Shown: one piece after another, positions 36,406-45,066 of the stretch
Layout of the letters: the number at the start of each line of letters is the position of its first letter
Numbering within the stretch: the first letter of the stretch is position 1
From: Photobacterium angustum
GTDB taxonomy: Bacteria; Pseudomonadota; Gammaproteobacteria; Enterobacterales; Vibrionaceae
Assembly (NCBI RefSeq): GCF_003026365.1
Contig: NZ_PYOM01000004.1
Coordinates: 186,001 to 250,000 of the forward strand
Reading direction: 5' to 3'
Length of the DNA stretch: 64,000 nt
The notes under the pieces: model-generated
Database searches by the model: none
What the model saw: the letters and a program-made list of their open reading frames with translations, nothing else
Told to the model about the DNA's origin: nothing
Program-made: the position numbers and the translations under genes

Positions 36406-36578
36406 ATTATATTCAAACAGTTCCCCTCTTATTTTCCCATTCCTTTAACCTTACTGATAGTCATGTTTTGTCATTCCGCTGACATTCGAACAGTGTTTTA
36501 AATGCACAATACGGCCGAACCATTCATCACGTGAATAGATATGCAAAACGATGCCATCGTTAAAATAAGGATTAGATT

Positions 36579-36842
36579 ATGAAAAAGACAGTATTGCTAC
36601 TTTCTCTTATTGCTTCAGCCTCATTGGTTGGTTGTAAAACACTACCGACTCAACCAACTGCAAACATGGCAAATCCTGCAGCAACATACTGTGTTGAACA
36701 TGGTGGCAATTATCAAATCACAACGAATCAAGATGGTAGCCAAGCTGGCGTCTGTCATTTCAAGAACGGTAGCCAATGTGATGGATGGGAATATCTACGC
36801 GGTGAGTGCAAACCTGCTGCTGACAAACCAATTTTGTACTAA
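36579..36842 (+). CDS. DUF333 lipoprotein
   Basis: The 87-residue protein has a lipoprotein signal (MKKTVLLLSLIASASLVGC, lipobox LVGC with Cys at 19), so it should be anchored in a membrane. One DUF333 unit follows: NPAATYCVEHGGNYQITT, AGVCHFKNGSQCDGWEYLRGEC. Function is unknown. AAGGATTAGATT precedes the ATG. It is the intact counterpart of the pseudogene 900 bases upstream and is followed 31 bases later by another paralogue, probably co-transcribed. Confidence 0.82.
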   Translation: MKKTVLLLSLIASASLVGCKTLPTQPTANMANPAATYCVEHGGNYQITTNQDGSQAGVCHFKNGSQCDGWEYLRGECKPAADKPILY

Positions 36843-36873
36843 TTTCAGTCATTATTAAAAAGAGAAAATTAAC

Positions 36874-37239
36874 ATGAAAAAGTTTTTATTACTGATTGGA
36901 TTATTAATTTCAGCGACCGCTTGTGCTGGCGGTCCACATGGTAATCCCGCTTCTATCTATTGTGAACACCATGGTGGTCAATCAGTTATTGTTGATGGTC
37001 AAGGTTACTGCCGTCTACCTAGCGGTCAAATGTGTGACGAGTGGGCTTATAAAGAAGGCAAGTGTTCACAGCATAAACAAGACAAGAAGCAAAAATGGGT
37101 AAACTATTGCGTAAAACACAAAGGTACCGCTATTGGTAACAAGTGCCACTTTAATAAACAAGGCACACAGTGTAGCTTAAAATCCTTTTACAATGGCACC
37201 TGCAAAAAGCATCACCATAAGCACCCAAAAGTTTATTAA
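36874..37239 (+). CDS. DUF333-type exported protein with second Cys-rich unit
   Basis: The 121-residue protein has a signal peptide (MKKFLLLIGLLISATACAGG; the Cys at 17 could make it a lipoprotein). A DUF333 unit follows (NPASIYCEHHGGQSVIVDGQGYCRLPSGQMCDEWAYKEGKC), then the same extra unit seen in the gene at 35969 (VNYCVKHKGTAIGNKCHF, CSLKSFYNGTCKKHHHKH). The end is basic and His-rich, perhaps metal-binding. AAAGAGAAAATTAAC precedes the ATG. A hairpin at 37267 ends the cluster. Confidence 0.8.
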   Translation: MKKFLLLIGLLISATACAGGPHGNPASIYCEHHGGQSVIVDGQGYCRLPSGQMCDEWAYKEGKCSQHKQDKKQKWVNYCVKHKGTAIGNKCHFNKQGTQCSLKSFYNGTCKKHHHKHPKVY

Positions 37240-37266
37240 TATTTGATTCATAATATTAAAGAAAGA

Positions 37267-37297
37267 CAGCTCAACATGGTTTGGGCTGTTTTCGTTT
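37267..37297. terminator. Terminator between DUF333 cluster and Sel1 gene
   Basis: ACAGCTCAA and TTGGGCTGT (one G-T pair) form a stem followed by TTTTCGTTTT. It serves the plus-strand cluster and may also act on the convergent Sel1 gene, whose stop it touches. Confidence 0.6.
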
Positions 37298-38535
37298 TAC
37301 TTAGTTAATTCATCGTTAGCTACCGGTGTTGTTTGAATCATTATATCTGACGATGATGATCCCCATGATGTCGTCCAATCATCCTGTTTCGTTGCAAGCT
37401 TTTCCTCTGTGTTATCCGTTTCTATAGTGTTAGGCTCTGTCATCGATATTGCTATATCTTCCTTTATTGATATTTCTTGATCATCACTCATGTGATCTTG
37501 AGTCTCACCCAGTAATTCAATATCAGCGAGAGTTGGACGATACCCTTTTCGACCATAGCAATCGTCTAATAAAGAAATAATTGAATGAGGAATAACTGGC
37601 TGTTTCTTTAATACTTTATAGACTTCCTTCGCTATATTTTGAACATTTAGGATAGATTCAATACCAATGAGAGGAGCTGCTTCATCTCTTGCTACTCTTG
37701 CTTTTTTATAACCGCCAGCATATGCCATTGAAAACCAAATATAAGCAATCGCGGCATTATTTGCACATTCACCTAAATGCATTTTACCAACAAAATATTG
37801 TGCTTCGGGATGATTATGTTCCGCTGCTCGCTCTAACCAGTATTTGACACGCTCCACATCCCTTGCAACACCTAACCCAGCTTTATAGCAAAATGCCGTT
37901 TTCATTAAACCATCAAGATCATTGTGTTTGGCTGCTTGTATCCGCCAATAAAAGGCTTGTTCTGGTAAGTAATGATCGGTTTCTTCAACTACATACCAAT
38001 CAGAAAGAAACAGTAAGGCAGGAAGAAAACCTTCAATTGCTGCTTGCTGAATATAATCAATACCCGAAGTAGGATCAGTTTCGACCCCTTTACCTTGGAT
38101 CAGTAACAAGCCAAAATGAAACAATGATTCAGGTGATTTTTGCTTTACATCAATAAACGCTTGCCAGTAATTGGCTTTTAGCATTGCTTGTTGATCTAGG
38201 GGATCTCGACGATACAGACGTGCCAAGGCATATTGCGCCATTTCATTATCTTGCGCCGCCGCTTTTTCGTACCATTCAATTGCCGCAACAGGATTCGTCA
38301 CTTCACATTCTTTTGCTAAAGATAACTGACTCGGTATATGCCCTGTACTGGCTTTATAAATTTTTTCTTCTCGTTCAGCCTGTTTGGCCTTCTCTAACAC
38401 TTGTTTATATTTAATGTCTTTCAGTATTTGCTGCTGCTTCTCTTGCTGCTGCATATTTCTGGTAACAAAGTAACGTGAAATCAACCAGCCTAAAACGATA
38501 ATAGGAATAATAAACAGCCAAGTAACATCAAACAT
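37297..38535 (-). CDS. Membrane-anchored Sel1-repeat protein
   Basis: The start chosen is MFDVTWLFIIPIIVLGWLISRYF, which places a membrane anchor at residues 4-24; the longer frame adds nine residues. A Gln/Lys/Glu-rich coiled-coil-like stretch (about 28-60) follows. Then come Sel1-like repeats, for example AIEWYEKAAAQDNEMAQYALARLYRRD, GIDYIQQAAIEGFLPALLFLSDWYV, RVKYWLERAAEHNHPEAQYFVGKMHLG and AIAYIWFSMAYAGGYKKA. The tail is acidic and low-complexity. Sel1 proteins are scaffolds for protein-protein contacts; partners are unknown. It appears monocistronic. Confidence 0.8.
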   Translation of the reverse strand: MFDVTWLFIIPIIVLGWLISRYFVTRNMQQQEKQQQILKDIKYKQVLEKAKQAEREEKIYKASTGHIPSQLSLAKECEVTNPVAAIEWYEKAAAQDNEMAQYALARLYRRDPLDQQAMLKANYWQAFIDVKQKSPESLFHFGLLLIQGKGVETDPTSGIDYIQQAAIEGFLPALLFLSDWYVVEETDHYLPEQAFYWRIQAAKHNDLDGLMKTAFCYKAGLGVARDVERVKYWLERAAEHNHPEAQYFVGKMHLGECANNAAIAYIWFSMAYAGGYKKARVARDEAAPLIGIESILNVQNIAKEVYKVLKKQPVIPHSIISLLDDCYGRKGYRPTLADIELLGETQDHMSDDQEISIKEDIAISMTEPNTIETDNTEEKLATKQDDWTTSWGSSSSDIMIQTTPVANDELTK

Positions 38536-38621
38536 AATCACTAACTCAAGTCGCGGACGCATATGAGTGATTATCGGCTAAGGCACGATAAACTAAAGCT
38601 AATGTCTATAAGCATTAGACC

Positions 38622-38636
38622 TTGATCATTGTTCCA
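38622..38636 (+). repeat. Origin-type iteron (satellite 1)
   Basis: TTGATCATTGTTCCA matches the iterons of the ori2 region (consensus WTGATCATNNTTYCR) although it lies about 11 kb away, between the Sel1 and DUF11 genes. It contains a Dam GATC site like the origin copies. Confidence 0.6.
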
Positions 38637-38674
38637 GTATTTTCATTGCCAGTATTGCGATATAGACAAGCACT

Positions 38675-39163
38675 TCAATTGTTTATTTTTACTCGATACA
38701 CCACTAAACCTGATTCACCGCCAGAGAGCGCGCCCTCTAAAGACCAAAGAATATCGCCTTTATAGCCGACACTATTAGTGCCATTAGGTGTTGCTATTTT
38801 ACAGCTCAATGAAGAAGGGAGTAATAATGCATCACAAGTGACAGCTTGCTGAGCACTGGTAAATTCTGGCGTGCTATAATGCAGTACCATATCTAAAATA
38901 TCGCCAACGCCAGTATTCGTAAATTGGATACGGTATTCTAAAATATCCCCTGGATTTGCTACCGTACTATTTTTACTTACTGGTGTATTTTGGGTGATAT
39001 TTTGCACCGTTTTCGTCAATGTTAATTGACCGCTCTCAGAGGGATGACTCGATATATTTTCAGTAACACTACTATCTTCGGCAGAATAAGCGAGAGGAAG
39101 ATACGAAATGAGTATATTTGAAAATATAAATAAAGCAGCAATCACTCTTATAATACGTCGCAT
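38675..39163 (-). CDS. Exported DUF11-domain protein
   Basis: The 162-residue protein has a signal peptide (MRRIIRVIAALFIFSNILISYLPLAYS). The mature part is a single DUF11-type beta-sandwich: LTLTKTVQNITQNTPV, VANPGDILEYRIQFTNTGVGDILDMVLHYSTP, GDILWSLEGALSGGESGLVVYRVKI. This module is typical of secreted or surface-adhesion repeats, here occurring once. Its function is unknown. It stands alone, followed after about 40 bases by a satellite iteron and preceded by a 550-base gap that carries more of them. Confidence 0.78.
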   Translation of the reverse strand: MRRIIRVIAALFIFSNILISYLPLAYSAEDSSVTENISSHPSESGQLTLTKTVQNITQNTPVSKNSTVANPGDILEYRIQFTNTGVGDILDMVLHYSTPEFTSAQQAVTCDALLLPSSLSCKIATPNGTNSVGYKGDILWSLEGALSGGESGLVVYRVKINN

Positions 39164-39720
39164 AATAAAAAACCACCAAGACTATAAATCAATAAGTTAA
39201 AGCTATTCTCTTTCATTTTATTTTTATTATGAAAATACACTCAGCCACGTTGAGTATATTTAATTAACATTATTGAGTGATCTCATTTATGAGATATATC
39301 GTTCGCATTTAAGAATAATCTTAGGATCACGACAGGTTTCACCTACACGGATCAACTAATAGATCCTTGGATGAATTTATTCTTTCTTGAATTACAGTGC
39401 CGTTAAATACAAATGATCTATGTCGGACTATTCCATGATCATGCTTCCACAGATCTCAAAGTTCACTGAATTCATATTCAAAAATAGGTATAGGAAAAGT
39501 CGCTGATTTCACTTATTTTTGTCTGATTTACTCACAAGATCATCCTTGATCATCTTTCCAGTCCATTTGACACTGACCGTTAACTCAGCTCACATGATCA
39601 TCGTTCCGTTATAAAAACAAAGAGTTAAATCATCTATGGAACGAAAAAGACTGTTGTGTATATTGTTCTATCAAAGAAGTAGGGTAATCATTAACTAAAT
39701 AAAACAATAGAGGCACTAAT
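39164..39720. repeat. Gene-free interval with a cluster of origin-type iterons
   Basis: Three clear iterons occur on the plus strand: ATGATCATGCTTCCA (39435-39449), TTGATCATCTTTCCA (39546-39560) and ATGATCATCGTTCCG (39594-39608). A weaker AAGATCATCCTT lies at 39536-39547. They share the sequence of the ori2 iterons but not their 23-bp phasing. The cluster lies directly upstream of the YhbP-like gene, so effects on its promoter are possible as well as titration of RctB. Confidence 0.6.
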
Positions 39721-40152
39721 ATGAACGAATTAAAGCATATTCAACACTTTATTGCTGAACACCATTTACTGACATTATGCGCTAGTTTTAACGATAATAT
39801 TTGGAGTGCTAACTGCTACTATGTTTTCGATAGTGACAACATGGTGTTGTATGTCATGACTTCTCCAGAGACACGTCATGGAAGCTTGATGCTAAAGAAC
39901 CACCGCATTGCAGGTACTATCGCGCCCGAACCAAGTGACGTTAGTGATATTCAAGGTATACAGTTTTCTGGTCAGATTAATTTAATCGACTCCAGCAATG
40001 AACAACAAGCATTAGCGCTTTATTATGCAAAATTTCCCATTGCGAAAAATCTGCCATCTTCAATCTGGCAGATAGAATTAGATGAATTAAAAATGACAGA
40101 TAATCGTATCAAATTTGGGTTTAAACTTAACTGGCAAAGACATCAGATTTAA
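39721..40152 (+). CDS. YhbP-family (UPF0306) FMN-binding-like protein
   Basis: The 143-residue protein has a split-barrel, pyridoxamine-phosphate-oxidase-like fold of the UPF0306/YhbP family: FIAEHHLLTLCASFNDNIWSANCYYVFD, LYVMTSPETRHGSLMLKNHRIAGTIAPE, GIQFSGQINLI. Function is not established; flavin binding is expected from the fold. It lies just after the satellite iteron cluster, with the last iteron about 110 bases before its ATG. No gene follows closely on this strand; the nearest terminator is at 40402. Confidence 0.8.
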   Translation: MNELKHIQHFIAEHHLLTLCASFNDNIWSANCYYVFDSDNMVLYVMTSPETRHGSLMLKNHRIAGTIAPEPSDVSDIQGIQFSGQINLIDSSNEQQALALYYAKFPIAKNLPSSIWQIELDELKMTDNRIKFGFKLNWQRHQI

Positions 40153-40427
40153 ATATGTCATATCGTTAGAAGATAGTTATTATAGTTAGATTTTTGTCAA
40201 TAGGTGATTTCCCCCCTATTTTGTTAATAGAAGCTTAGTTATAGTTACACTTGTTCGTTATTTGAGGTGATTTCATCTAGAAAACGAGCATTATCCAAAA
40301 GGATAAATCAGAGAAAACGATAATGTACCCTCACTTCGTTTTTCTGATTATCTCTTCTACACGTCGTACAGAATTATGCTCCTAGAGCCAATTCTTGTTT
40401 TGCCGGCCTTAATGGCCGGCTTTTTTT
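40153..40427 (+). ncRNA. Candidate small RNA or structured 3' UTR
   Basis: The gap after the YhbP-like gene contains a long hairpin at 40303-40352 (GATAAATCAGAGAAAACG pairing with CGTTTTTCTGATTATC, two bulges), a pyrimidine-rich single-stranded stretch, and a strong terminator at 40402. Hairpin, CU-rich linker and terminator together look like an Hfq-type small RNA. A possible promoter is TTGTCA with TATTTT 17 bases later near 40195-40225. The alternative is a long structured 3' UTR of the upstream gene. It matches no small RNA I can name. Confidence 0.35.
40402..40427 (+). terminator. Strong rho-independent terminator
   Basis: GCCGGCC and GGCCGGC enclose TTAAT and are followed by TTTTTTT. 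Confidence 0.9.
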
Positions 40428-40525
40428 ATATTTCTGCCTAATATATAAGCATCTTATTACCTATATATTTACAAATACGATAAAGTGATTAAAATGTCTT
40501 CGCTGACTGTATTTTTAGGCAATAT

Positions 40526-41242
40526 ATGAATAATAAAAACGCCTCATTTTCACCCCAAATTTTTGATCAGTTGCCCGGTTGCTGGGGCTGTAAAGATATA
40601 AATTCAACATTCGTTTATGTAAATCCTGAATATGGAAGAATGGTTGGATTTGATAATCATTTAGATTGTATAGGTAAAACCGATTATCAAATGCCTATGA
40701 CAACAACAGATTACGCAGATAAGTATGTTGAACAAGATCAAATTGTAATAGAAACAGAGAGAACCATTCGTGTTCTTGATATTCATCCATATCATGATGG
40801 TAAATGGCGCGCTCACCTTTTTACCAAAACACCATGGCGTGATCATAATAATCAAGTCATAGGAACTATTTTTTCAGGTATTGAGTTAACAGACACAGCT
40901 GTATTAGAAGTTGGACATTGGTTATGCCGTGCTATAGGGATAACTCAACAGCAAAAAAATTCTTCTATGCTAAGAATCAGCATTAAAAAGGAAGACATAG
41001 GATTAAATACTCGAGAATCTGAAGTGTTATTTCTTCTATTGCATGGCAAGAAACCACAATATATCGCTAAAACATTAGGTGTTTCTGTAAAAACAATTGA
41101 GAATTATGTTTTGCGATTACGAGAAAAATTTAATGCCAATTCTAAAGGTGAGCTTTTAGATTTGGCATTAGAGTTAGGCTATGGTTCAAACATTCCAGAA
41201 AGTATGTTGAAAACCCAGTTATCTATCGTTTTAAAAGATTAA
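40526..41242 (+). CDS. PAS-domain LuxR-type transcriptional regulator
   Basis: The 238-residue protein has an N-terminal PAS domain at about 10-125 (FDQLPGCWGCKDINSTFVYVNPEYGRMVGF, TPWRDHNNQVIGTIFSGIELTD). A C-terminal LuxR helix-turn-helix follows at about 165-220 (LNTRESEVLFLLLHGKKPQYIAKTLGVSVKTIENYVLRLREKFNANSKGELLDLA). It is a cytoplasmic sensor-regulator with unknown ligand and targets. It has no receiver or autoinducer-binding domain. It lies alone, convergent with pdxH. Confidence 0.87.
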   Translation: MNNKNASFSPQIFDQLPGCWGCKDINSTFVYVNPEYGRMVGFDNHLDCIGKTDYQMPMTTTDYADKYVEQDQIVIETERTIRVLDIHPYHDGKWRAHLFTKTPWRDHNNQVIGTIFSGIELTDTAVLEVGHWLCRAIGITQQQKNSSMLRISIKKEDIGLNTRESEVLFLLLHGKKPQYIAKTLGVSVKTIENYVLRLREKFNANSKGELLDLALELGYGSNIPESMLKTQLSIVLKD

Positions 41243-41250
41243 ATAACTCA

Positions 41251-41282
41251 TACAATAAAAGAGTAGCTATCTGCTCTTTATT
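41251..41282. terminator. Bidirectional terminator between LuxR-type gene and pdxH
   Basis: ACAATAAAAGAG and CTCTTTATTGT pair with one bulged A around TAGCTATCTG, located between the two stop codons. Confidence 0.65.
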
Positions 41283-41283
41283 G

Positions 41284-41919
41284 TTATGGTGCTAATCGAT
41301 CAATTGTCCATTCTTCACTATGATCGTGATATAAAAAACGATCATGTAAACGATGTTCGCCACCTTGCCAGAATTCAATCGAATTGAATTTAACGCGAAA
41401 ACCTCCCCAAAAGGTAGGTACTGGCACCTCTCCAGCTAGAAACTTTTGTTTCAATTCAAAATATTTCCCTTCCAATGCTTGTCTTGCTGTTAAGCGTTGG
41501 CTTTGCTTACTCGCCCATGCAGCAACTTGGCTTTCTTTTGGACGAGAAGAAAAATAGGTTAGCACTTCACGCTTTGATAACGCTTCAACATGGCCGGTAA
41601 TATGTACTTGTCTTTCCAACATATGCCATGGGAAATGTAAGCTGATTTTATTATTAATGGCTAGTTGTTGAGCTTTACGACTACCTAGATTGGTATAAAA
41701 AACAAAACCATGCTCATCAAAGTGTTTAAGTAAAACGATACGTTGAAAAGGTTGACCAGATCCATCAACTGTAGCAACTGTCATTGCTGTAGGATCCGGT
41801 AATTGTGCCTCTACTGCTTGCTTTAACCATCGTTCAAATAAGACTAGTGGATCACTCGGTAAATCATCTCGTCGTAGCCCTCCTTTGGCATACTCCCTAC
41901 GAATATCTGATAATTCCAT
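41284..41919 (-). CDS. pdxH: Pyridoxamine 5'-phosphate oxidase
   Basis: PdxH makes pyridoxal 5'-phosphate from pyridoxine or pyridoxamine phosphate using FMN. The start [15 protein letters not shown] is chosen because GGAGATAAAA lies before it; the longer frame adds four residues. The 211-residue enzyme has all family blocks: [103 protein letters not shown] and the terminal RLAP. It is the standard length and monocistronic. Confidence 0.95.
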   Translation of the reverse strand: MELSDIRREYAKGGLRRDDLPSDPLVLFERWLKQAVEAQLPDPTAMTVATVDGSGQPFQRIVLLKHFDEHGFVFYTNLGSRKAQQLAINNKISLHFPWHMLERQVHITGHVEALSKREVLTYFSSRPKESQVAAWASKQSQRLTARQALEGKYFELKQKFLAGEVPVPTFWGGFRVKFNSIEFWQGGEHRLHDRFLYHDHSEEWTIDRLAP

Positions 41920-42188
41920 TTTTATCTCCATAAAGTATAAATGATTTATTCTCTACAATATTGTGACTTCCTTTTGGAAGCAAACACTATTTTCTTATGA
42001 ATATTAGTCTTGTTTGCAAAAACAAATAGACACATCTATCGAATTTCAACAATAAATAACAAAGAGTACAGTTGCATGATGCGACTTTTGATAAATTAGA
42101 CTAATACAAAATCAATGATTTAGTCAGCATAAGATATCTCTCTTTTACTGTTTATGTTGGGCTAGTACTCTACCTTGGTGCTAAGACT

Positions 42189-44141
42189 ATGACACTCTTT
42201 AAACGACAAATAATAAGTATTACAACACTAATGTGTTCTGTACTTAGCATTTCTGCAGGTACGCAGTTGTATACTGGCTATCATGTAATTAGTGATCAGC
42301 ATATAGCGACAGCTCATGAAGATATAAATCGTGCGCTTACTACATTACCGGATAAATTATCAATTCTTGACAGTTTAATAATTTCACGACAACAAGAAGT
42401 ACAACTTGTTGATACACTAAATTATTTGTTCCCACCACAACAATATAACCATGCATCGTTGTTATTTGCAGATTCAACACCTTTGATACGAATAGATAAT
42501 AACCGTGATATCACTAATGTTCCACAATGGTTTCAATCATTAATTAAAATTCCAGAGCATCATGAAAAACGCATAATAAATAATGATGATTTTGATGTCG
42601 GAATCTTAGAGCTGAGCGCTTCATCCCGCTGGGTATATACAAAATATTGGCAATTATTTAGTAACACCCTCATTTCTCATTTATTACTCATGCTTACTGG
42701 TGGCTGCGCTATTTATCTCATTAGTAAAAAGCATTTCACATCGTTACGCAAACTAACAACCCGTGCGTATAACATAGATAATCTCAATCAAGCACCTTTA
42801 GCATTGCCTGATGAATCAGATATTAAAACAATTGTAAGAGCATTTAATAAGCTTAGTTATCAGTTAGATGTGAATTTTAAAAGCCAAGCAAACGAAGCAG
42901 TAAAACTGCGAGAACAGGCTTACCTTGATCCTATCTCTGGATTAGGTAATCGTAGTTTCTTTATCCACCAAATTAGCTCTTGGTTGGATGAATCACATAA
43001 AGGCGGATTAGCACTAATTCAAACAACTTTAATTAGTGATTATTATGAACAGGAAGGCTATCAAGCGGGTGATAAACTTATAAAACAAATTGCAGCACGT
43101 TTAAATGATGTGATTAGTTATAATTACACCACGATTGCACGCTTATCTCGTGATGAATTTGCCATTCTTATCCCTAACCTTTCTCCTGAAAAGTTAGAGT
43201 TACTCGGAAAAATGGTGCTTAAAATATTTGATGATATCGTTAATAATTCAAAATTAGTCAGCCCATCAACCACAGATATTGGCTTGGTTTATAACGAAGC
43301 ACAAATATCTCCGAGCCAATTATTAACACAATTAGATAACGCATTAACACAAGCAAAGCTTACTCCTCATAAATCTATTGCTTTAATAAAAGATCCTAAT
43401 AGTCATAACAGTTTAGGTAAGCAACAGTGGAAACAATTACTGGAACAAGCGATTAATGAAGATTTATTTCAATATAAATTTCAGCCTGCAACATTAGAAG
43501 ATAAAAGTGTTTATCATTATGAAGTATTCACTGCGATACAAAAAAATAAGCACTTTTTTTCAGCCGGTCAGTTTTTAGGTGCTATTGAAGATTTGAAGAT
43601 AGGAAGCTGGTTTGATCGACATGTAATCGTTACTATCATTAACCGACTAAATGCAGATAGAACAATAGGTCCGTTTGCAATTAACATTACTAACAGCAGT
43701 ATTGGCGATCCTAGTTTCACTCGTTGGTTAGATAAACTATTGAGTAATAATACTCAGATAGCCTCTCGATTATTTTTTGAATTACAAGAAATCAGTTGTA
43801 TCAGAAACACAGATGCAACAAGCCTGTTGTGCAGCATTATAAAACGCTACCACTTCGGCGTGGGGATAGATAACTATGGACGTCATTTTCAATCATTAAA
43901 TTACTTAAAAGAAATTAATCCTGATTACGTCAAAATCGACTATGCATATACTTATCAATTAAATGACCAGACAAAATCAACGGTGTTATCTTCTATATGC
44001 CGAACCGCACATAGTTTAGATATTAAGGCTATTGCAACTCGAGTTGAAACAGAAACACAGTTAGAACGGTTATCTGATTTATTCGTAAGTGGCTATCAAG
44101 GCTTTATTACTGAAAAACATACACAGTTAGAAACGGTGTAG
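42189..44141 (+). CDS. LapD-like membrane receptor with degenerate GGDEF and EAL domains
   Basis: The 650-residue protein has an N-terminal membrane anchor (about 8-28), a periplasmic domain, a second membrane helix at about 160-179, a HAMP-like linker, then GGDEF and EAL domains. The GGDEF site reads RLSRDEF (318-324) and the EAL signature reads EVF near residue 445, so neither diguanylate cyclase nor phosphodiesterase activity is expected. The layout matches LapD, an inside-out c-di-GMP receptor that controls the periplasmic protease LapG and surface adhesins. No lapG or adhesin gene is adjacent, so the partner is unknown; CsrD-like function is an alternative. Confidence 0.8.
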   Translation: MTLFKRQIISITTLMCSVLSISAGTQLYTGYHVISDQHIATAHEDINRALTTLPDKLSILDSLIISRQQEVQLVDTLNYLFPPQQYNHASLLFADSTPLIRIDNNRDITNVPQWFQSLIKIPEHHEKRIINNDDFDVGILELSASSRWVYTKYWQLFSNTLISHLLLMLTGGCAIYLISKKHFTSLRKLTTRAYNIDNLNQAPLALPDESDIKTIVRAFNKLSYQLDVNFKSQANEAVKLREQAYLDPISGLGNRSFFIHQISSWLDESHKGGLALIQTTLISDYYEQEGYQAGDKLIKQIAARLNDVISYNYTTIARLSRDEFAILIPNLSPEKLELLGKMVLKIFDDIVNNSKLVSPSTTDIGLVYNEAQISPSQLLTQLDNALTQAKLTPHKSIALIKDPNSHNSLGKQQWKQLLEQAINEDLFQYKFQPATLEDKSVYHYEVFTAIQKNKHFFSAGQFLGAIEDLKIGSWFDRHVIVTIINRLNADRTIGPFAINITNSSIGDPSFTRWLDKLLSNNTQIASRLFFELQEISCIRNTDATSLLCSIIKRYHFGVGIDNYGRHFQSLNYLKEINPDYVKIDYAYTYQLNDQTKSTVLSSICRTAHSLDIKAIATRVETETQLERLSDLFVSGYQGFITEKHTQLETV

Positions 44142-44172
44142 TTCATTTACACTGTAAATATTGTTTTTCATG

Positions 44173-44201
44173 AAAACCAGTACAGAGGTACTGGTTTTTT
44201 T
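44173..44201 (+). terminator. Terminator of the LapD-like gene
   Basis: AAAACCAGTA and TACTGGTTTT form a 10-bp stem around CAGAGG, followed by TTTT. It lies just after the first parS2 site. Confidence 0.85.
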
Positions 44202-44494
44202 ATGTCTATTTATTATCTAACTGATTCACCATATGATACAGCCGCTATCATGGTTTTTAATATCAATAAGACAAGGTAAAGGTTCTGCCTTATTTTAATC
44301 AATCGAATCAAAGCTTGAATTGGACAGATTAAATAAGTGCACTTTCAACTAAGTACGTATCGATATTTTAATTGTTGACCACTTTTTTTCAAAACTTTTA
44401 GACACTTCAAAATATCTTTTTTTAGTTAAAGCAAATCTCTAAATATTGGTTCACTATATATTTACAGTGTAAATGCAACACTTCCATTTTTCAC

Positions 44495-44592
44495 ATCTAG
44501 CATCTAGCATCTAGCATCTAGCATCTAGCATCTAGCATCTAGCATCTAGCATCTAGCATCTAGCATCTAGCATCTAGCATCTAGCATCTAGC
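44495..44592. repeat. Tandem array of 14 ATCTAGC units
   Basis: Fourteen perfect copies of a 7-bp unit (98 bp) lie between the second and third parS2 sites. Units are identical, which points to slippage and likely length variation between strains. The unit contains CTAG, a tetranucleotide usually rare in bacterial DNA. Confidence 0.95.
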
Positions 44593-44905
44593 AAATAATA
44601 ATAAATAATAAACAATTAACCATCATTCATATTATTTACAGTGTAAATATCTAATTTACATATTTACACTGTAAATCAAAATAAGCACCTACTTGCATAT
44701 GGAATTACGAAGGATAATTAGTTTAAATCTAATTATACAGTTTAGTACTTACATTATTATCCAACCTTTCAATTAAAAAAGTAAGTATCAGCTATCTATT
44801 CATAAAGTCGCGACTAAATATAAAATCAATTTTATCGCTGATAAATAACAAGCACCATCCTACGATGACAATAAAAAATTCCAGAGAAAGTTATGTAGAG
44901 GCACC

Positions 44906-44982
44906 AAGAAGTAAGAAGTAAGAAGTAAGAAGTAAGAAGTAAGAAGTAAGAAGTAAGAAGTAAGAAGTAAGAAGTAAGAAGT
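44906..44982. repeat. Tandem array of 11 AAGAAGT units
   Basis: Eleven perfect copies of a purine-rich 7-bp unit (77 bp) lie between the fourth and fifth parS2 sites. Same unit length as the other array but unrelated sequence. Strong purine strand bias could favour unusual DNA structure. Confidence 0.95.
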
Positions 44983-45066
44983 AAGAAAATAATAAACGGG
45001 TAATTTACAGTGTAAAGTTAATATCCAATTTACACTGTAAACAGTACTCCCAAATCTAAGCCAACA

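Larger units (their letters stand above)
44142..45066. other. Centromere-like gene-free segment: six parS2 sites and two 7-bp arrays
   Basis: This 925-base segment holds no gene. It contains six TTTACASTGTAAA palindromes: 44146-44158, 44461-44473, 44635-44647, 44663-44675, 45004-45016 and 45029-45041. They match the Vibrio parS2 consensus NTTTACANTGTAAAN, bound by ParB2. Two tandem arrays of 7-bp units lie between them. The segment is 5 kb from parAB2 and is the most likely partition centre of the chromosome. Confidence 0.8.

Noticed and set aside
44495..44982. Tandem repeats considered as a CRISPR array
   Set aside because: The units are only 7 bp, contiguous and without spacers, and there are no cas genes.
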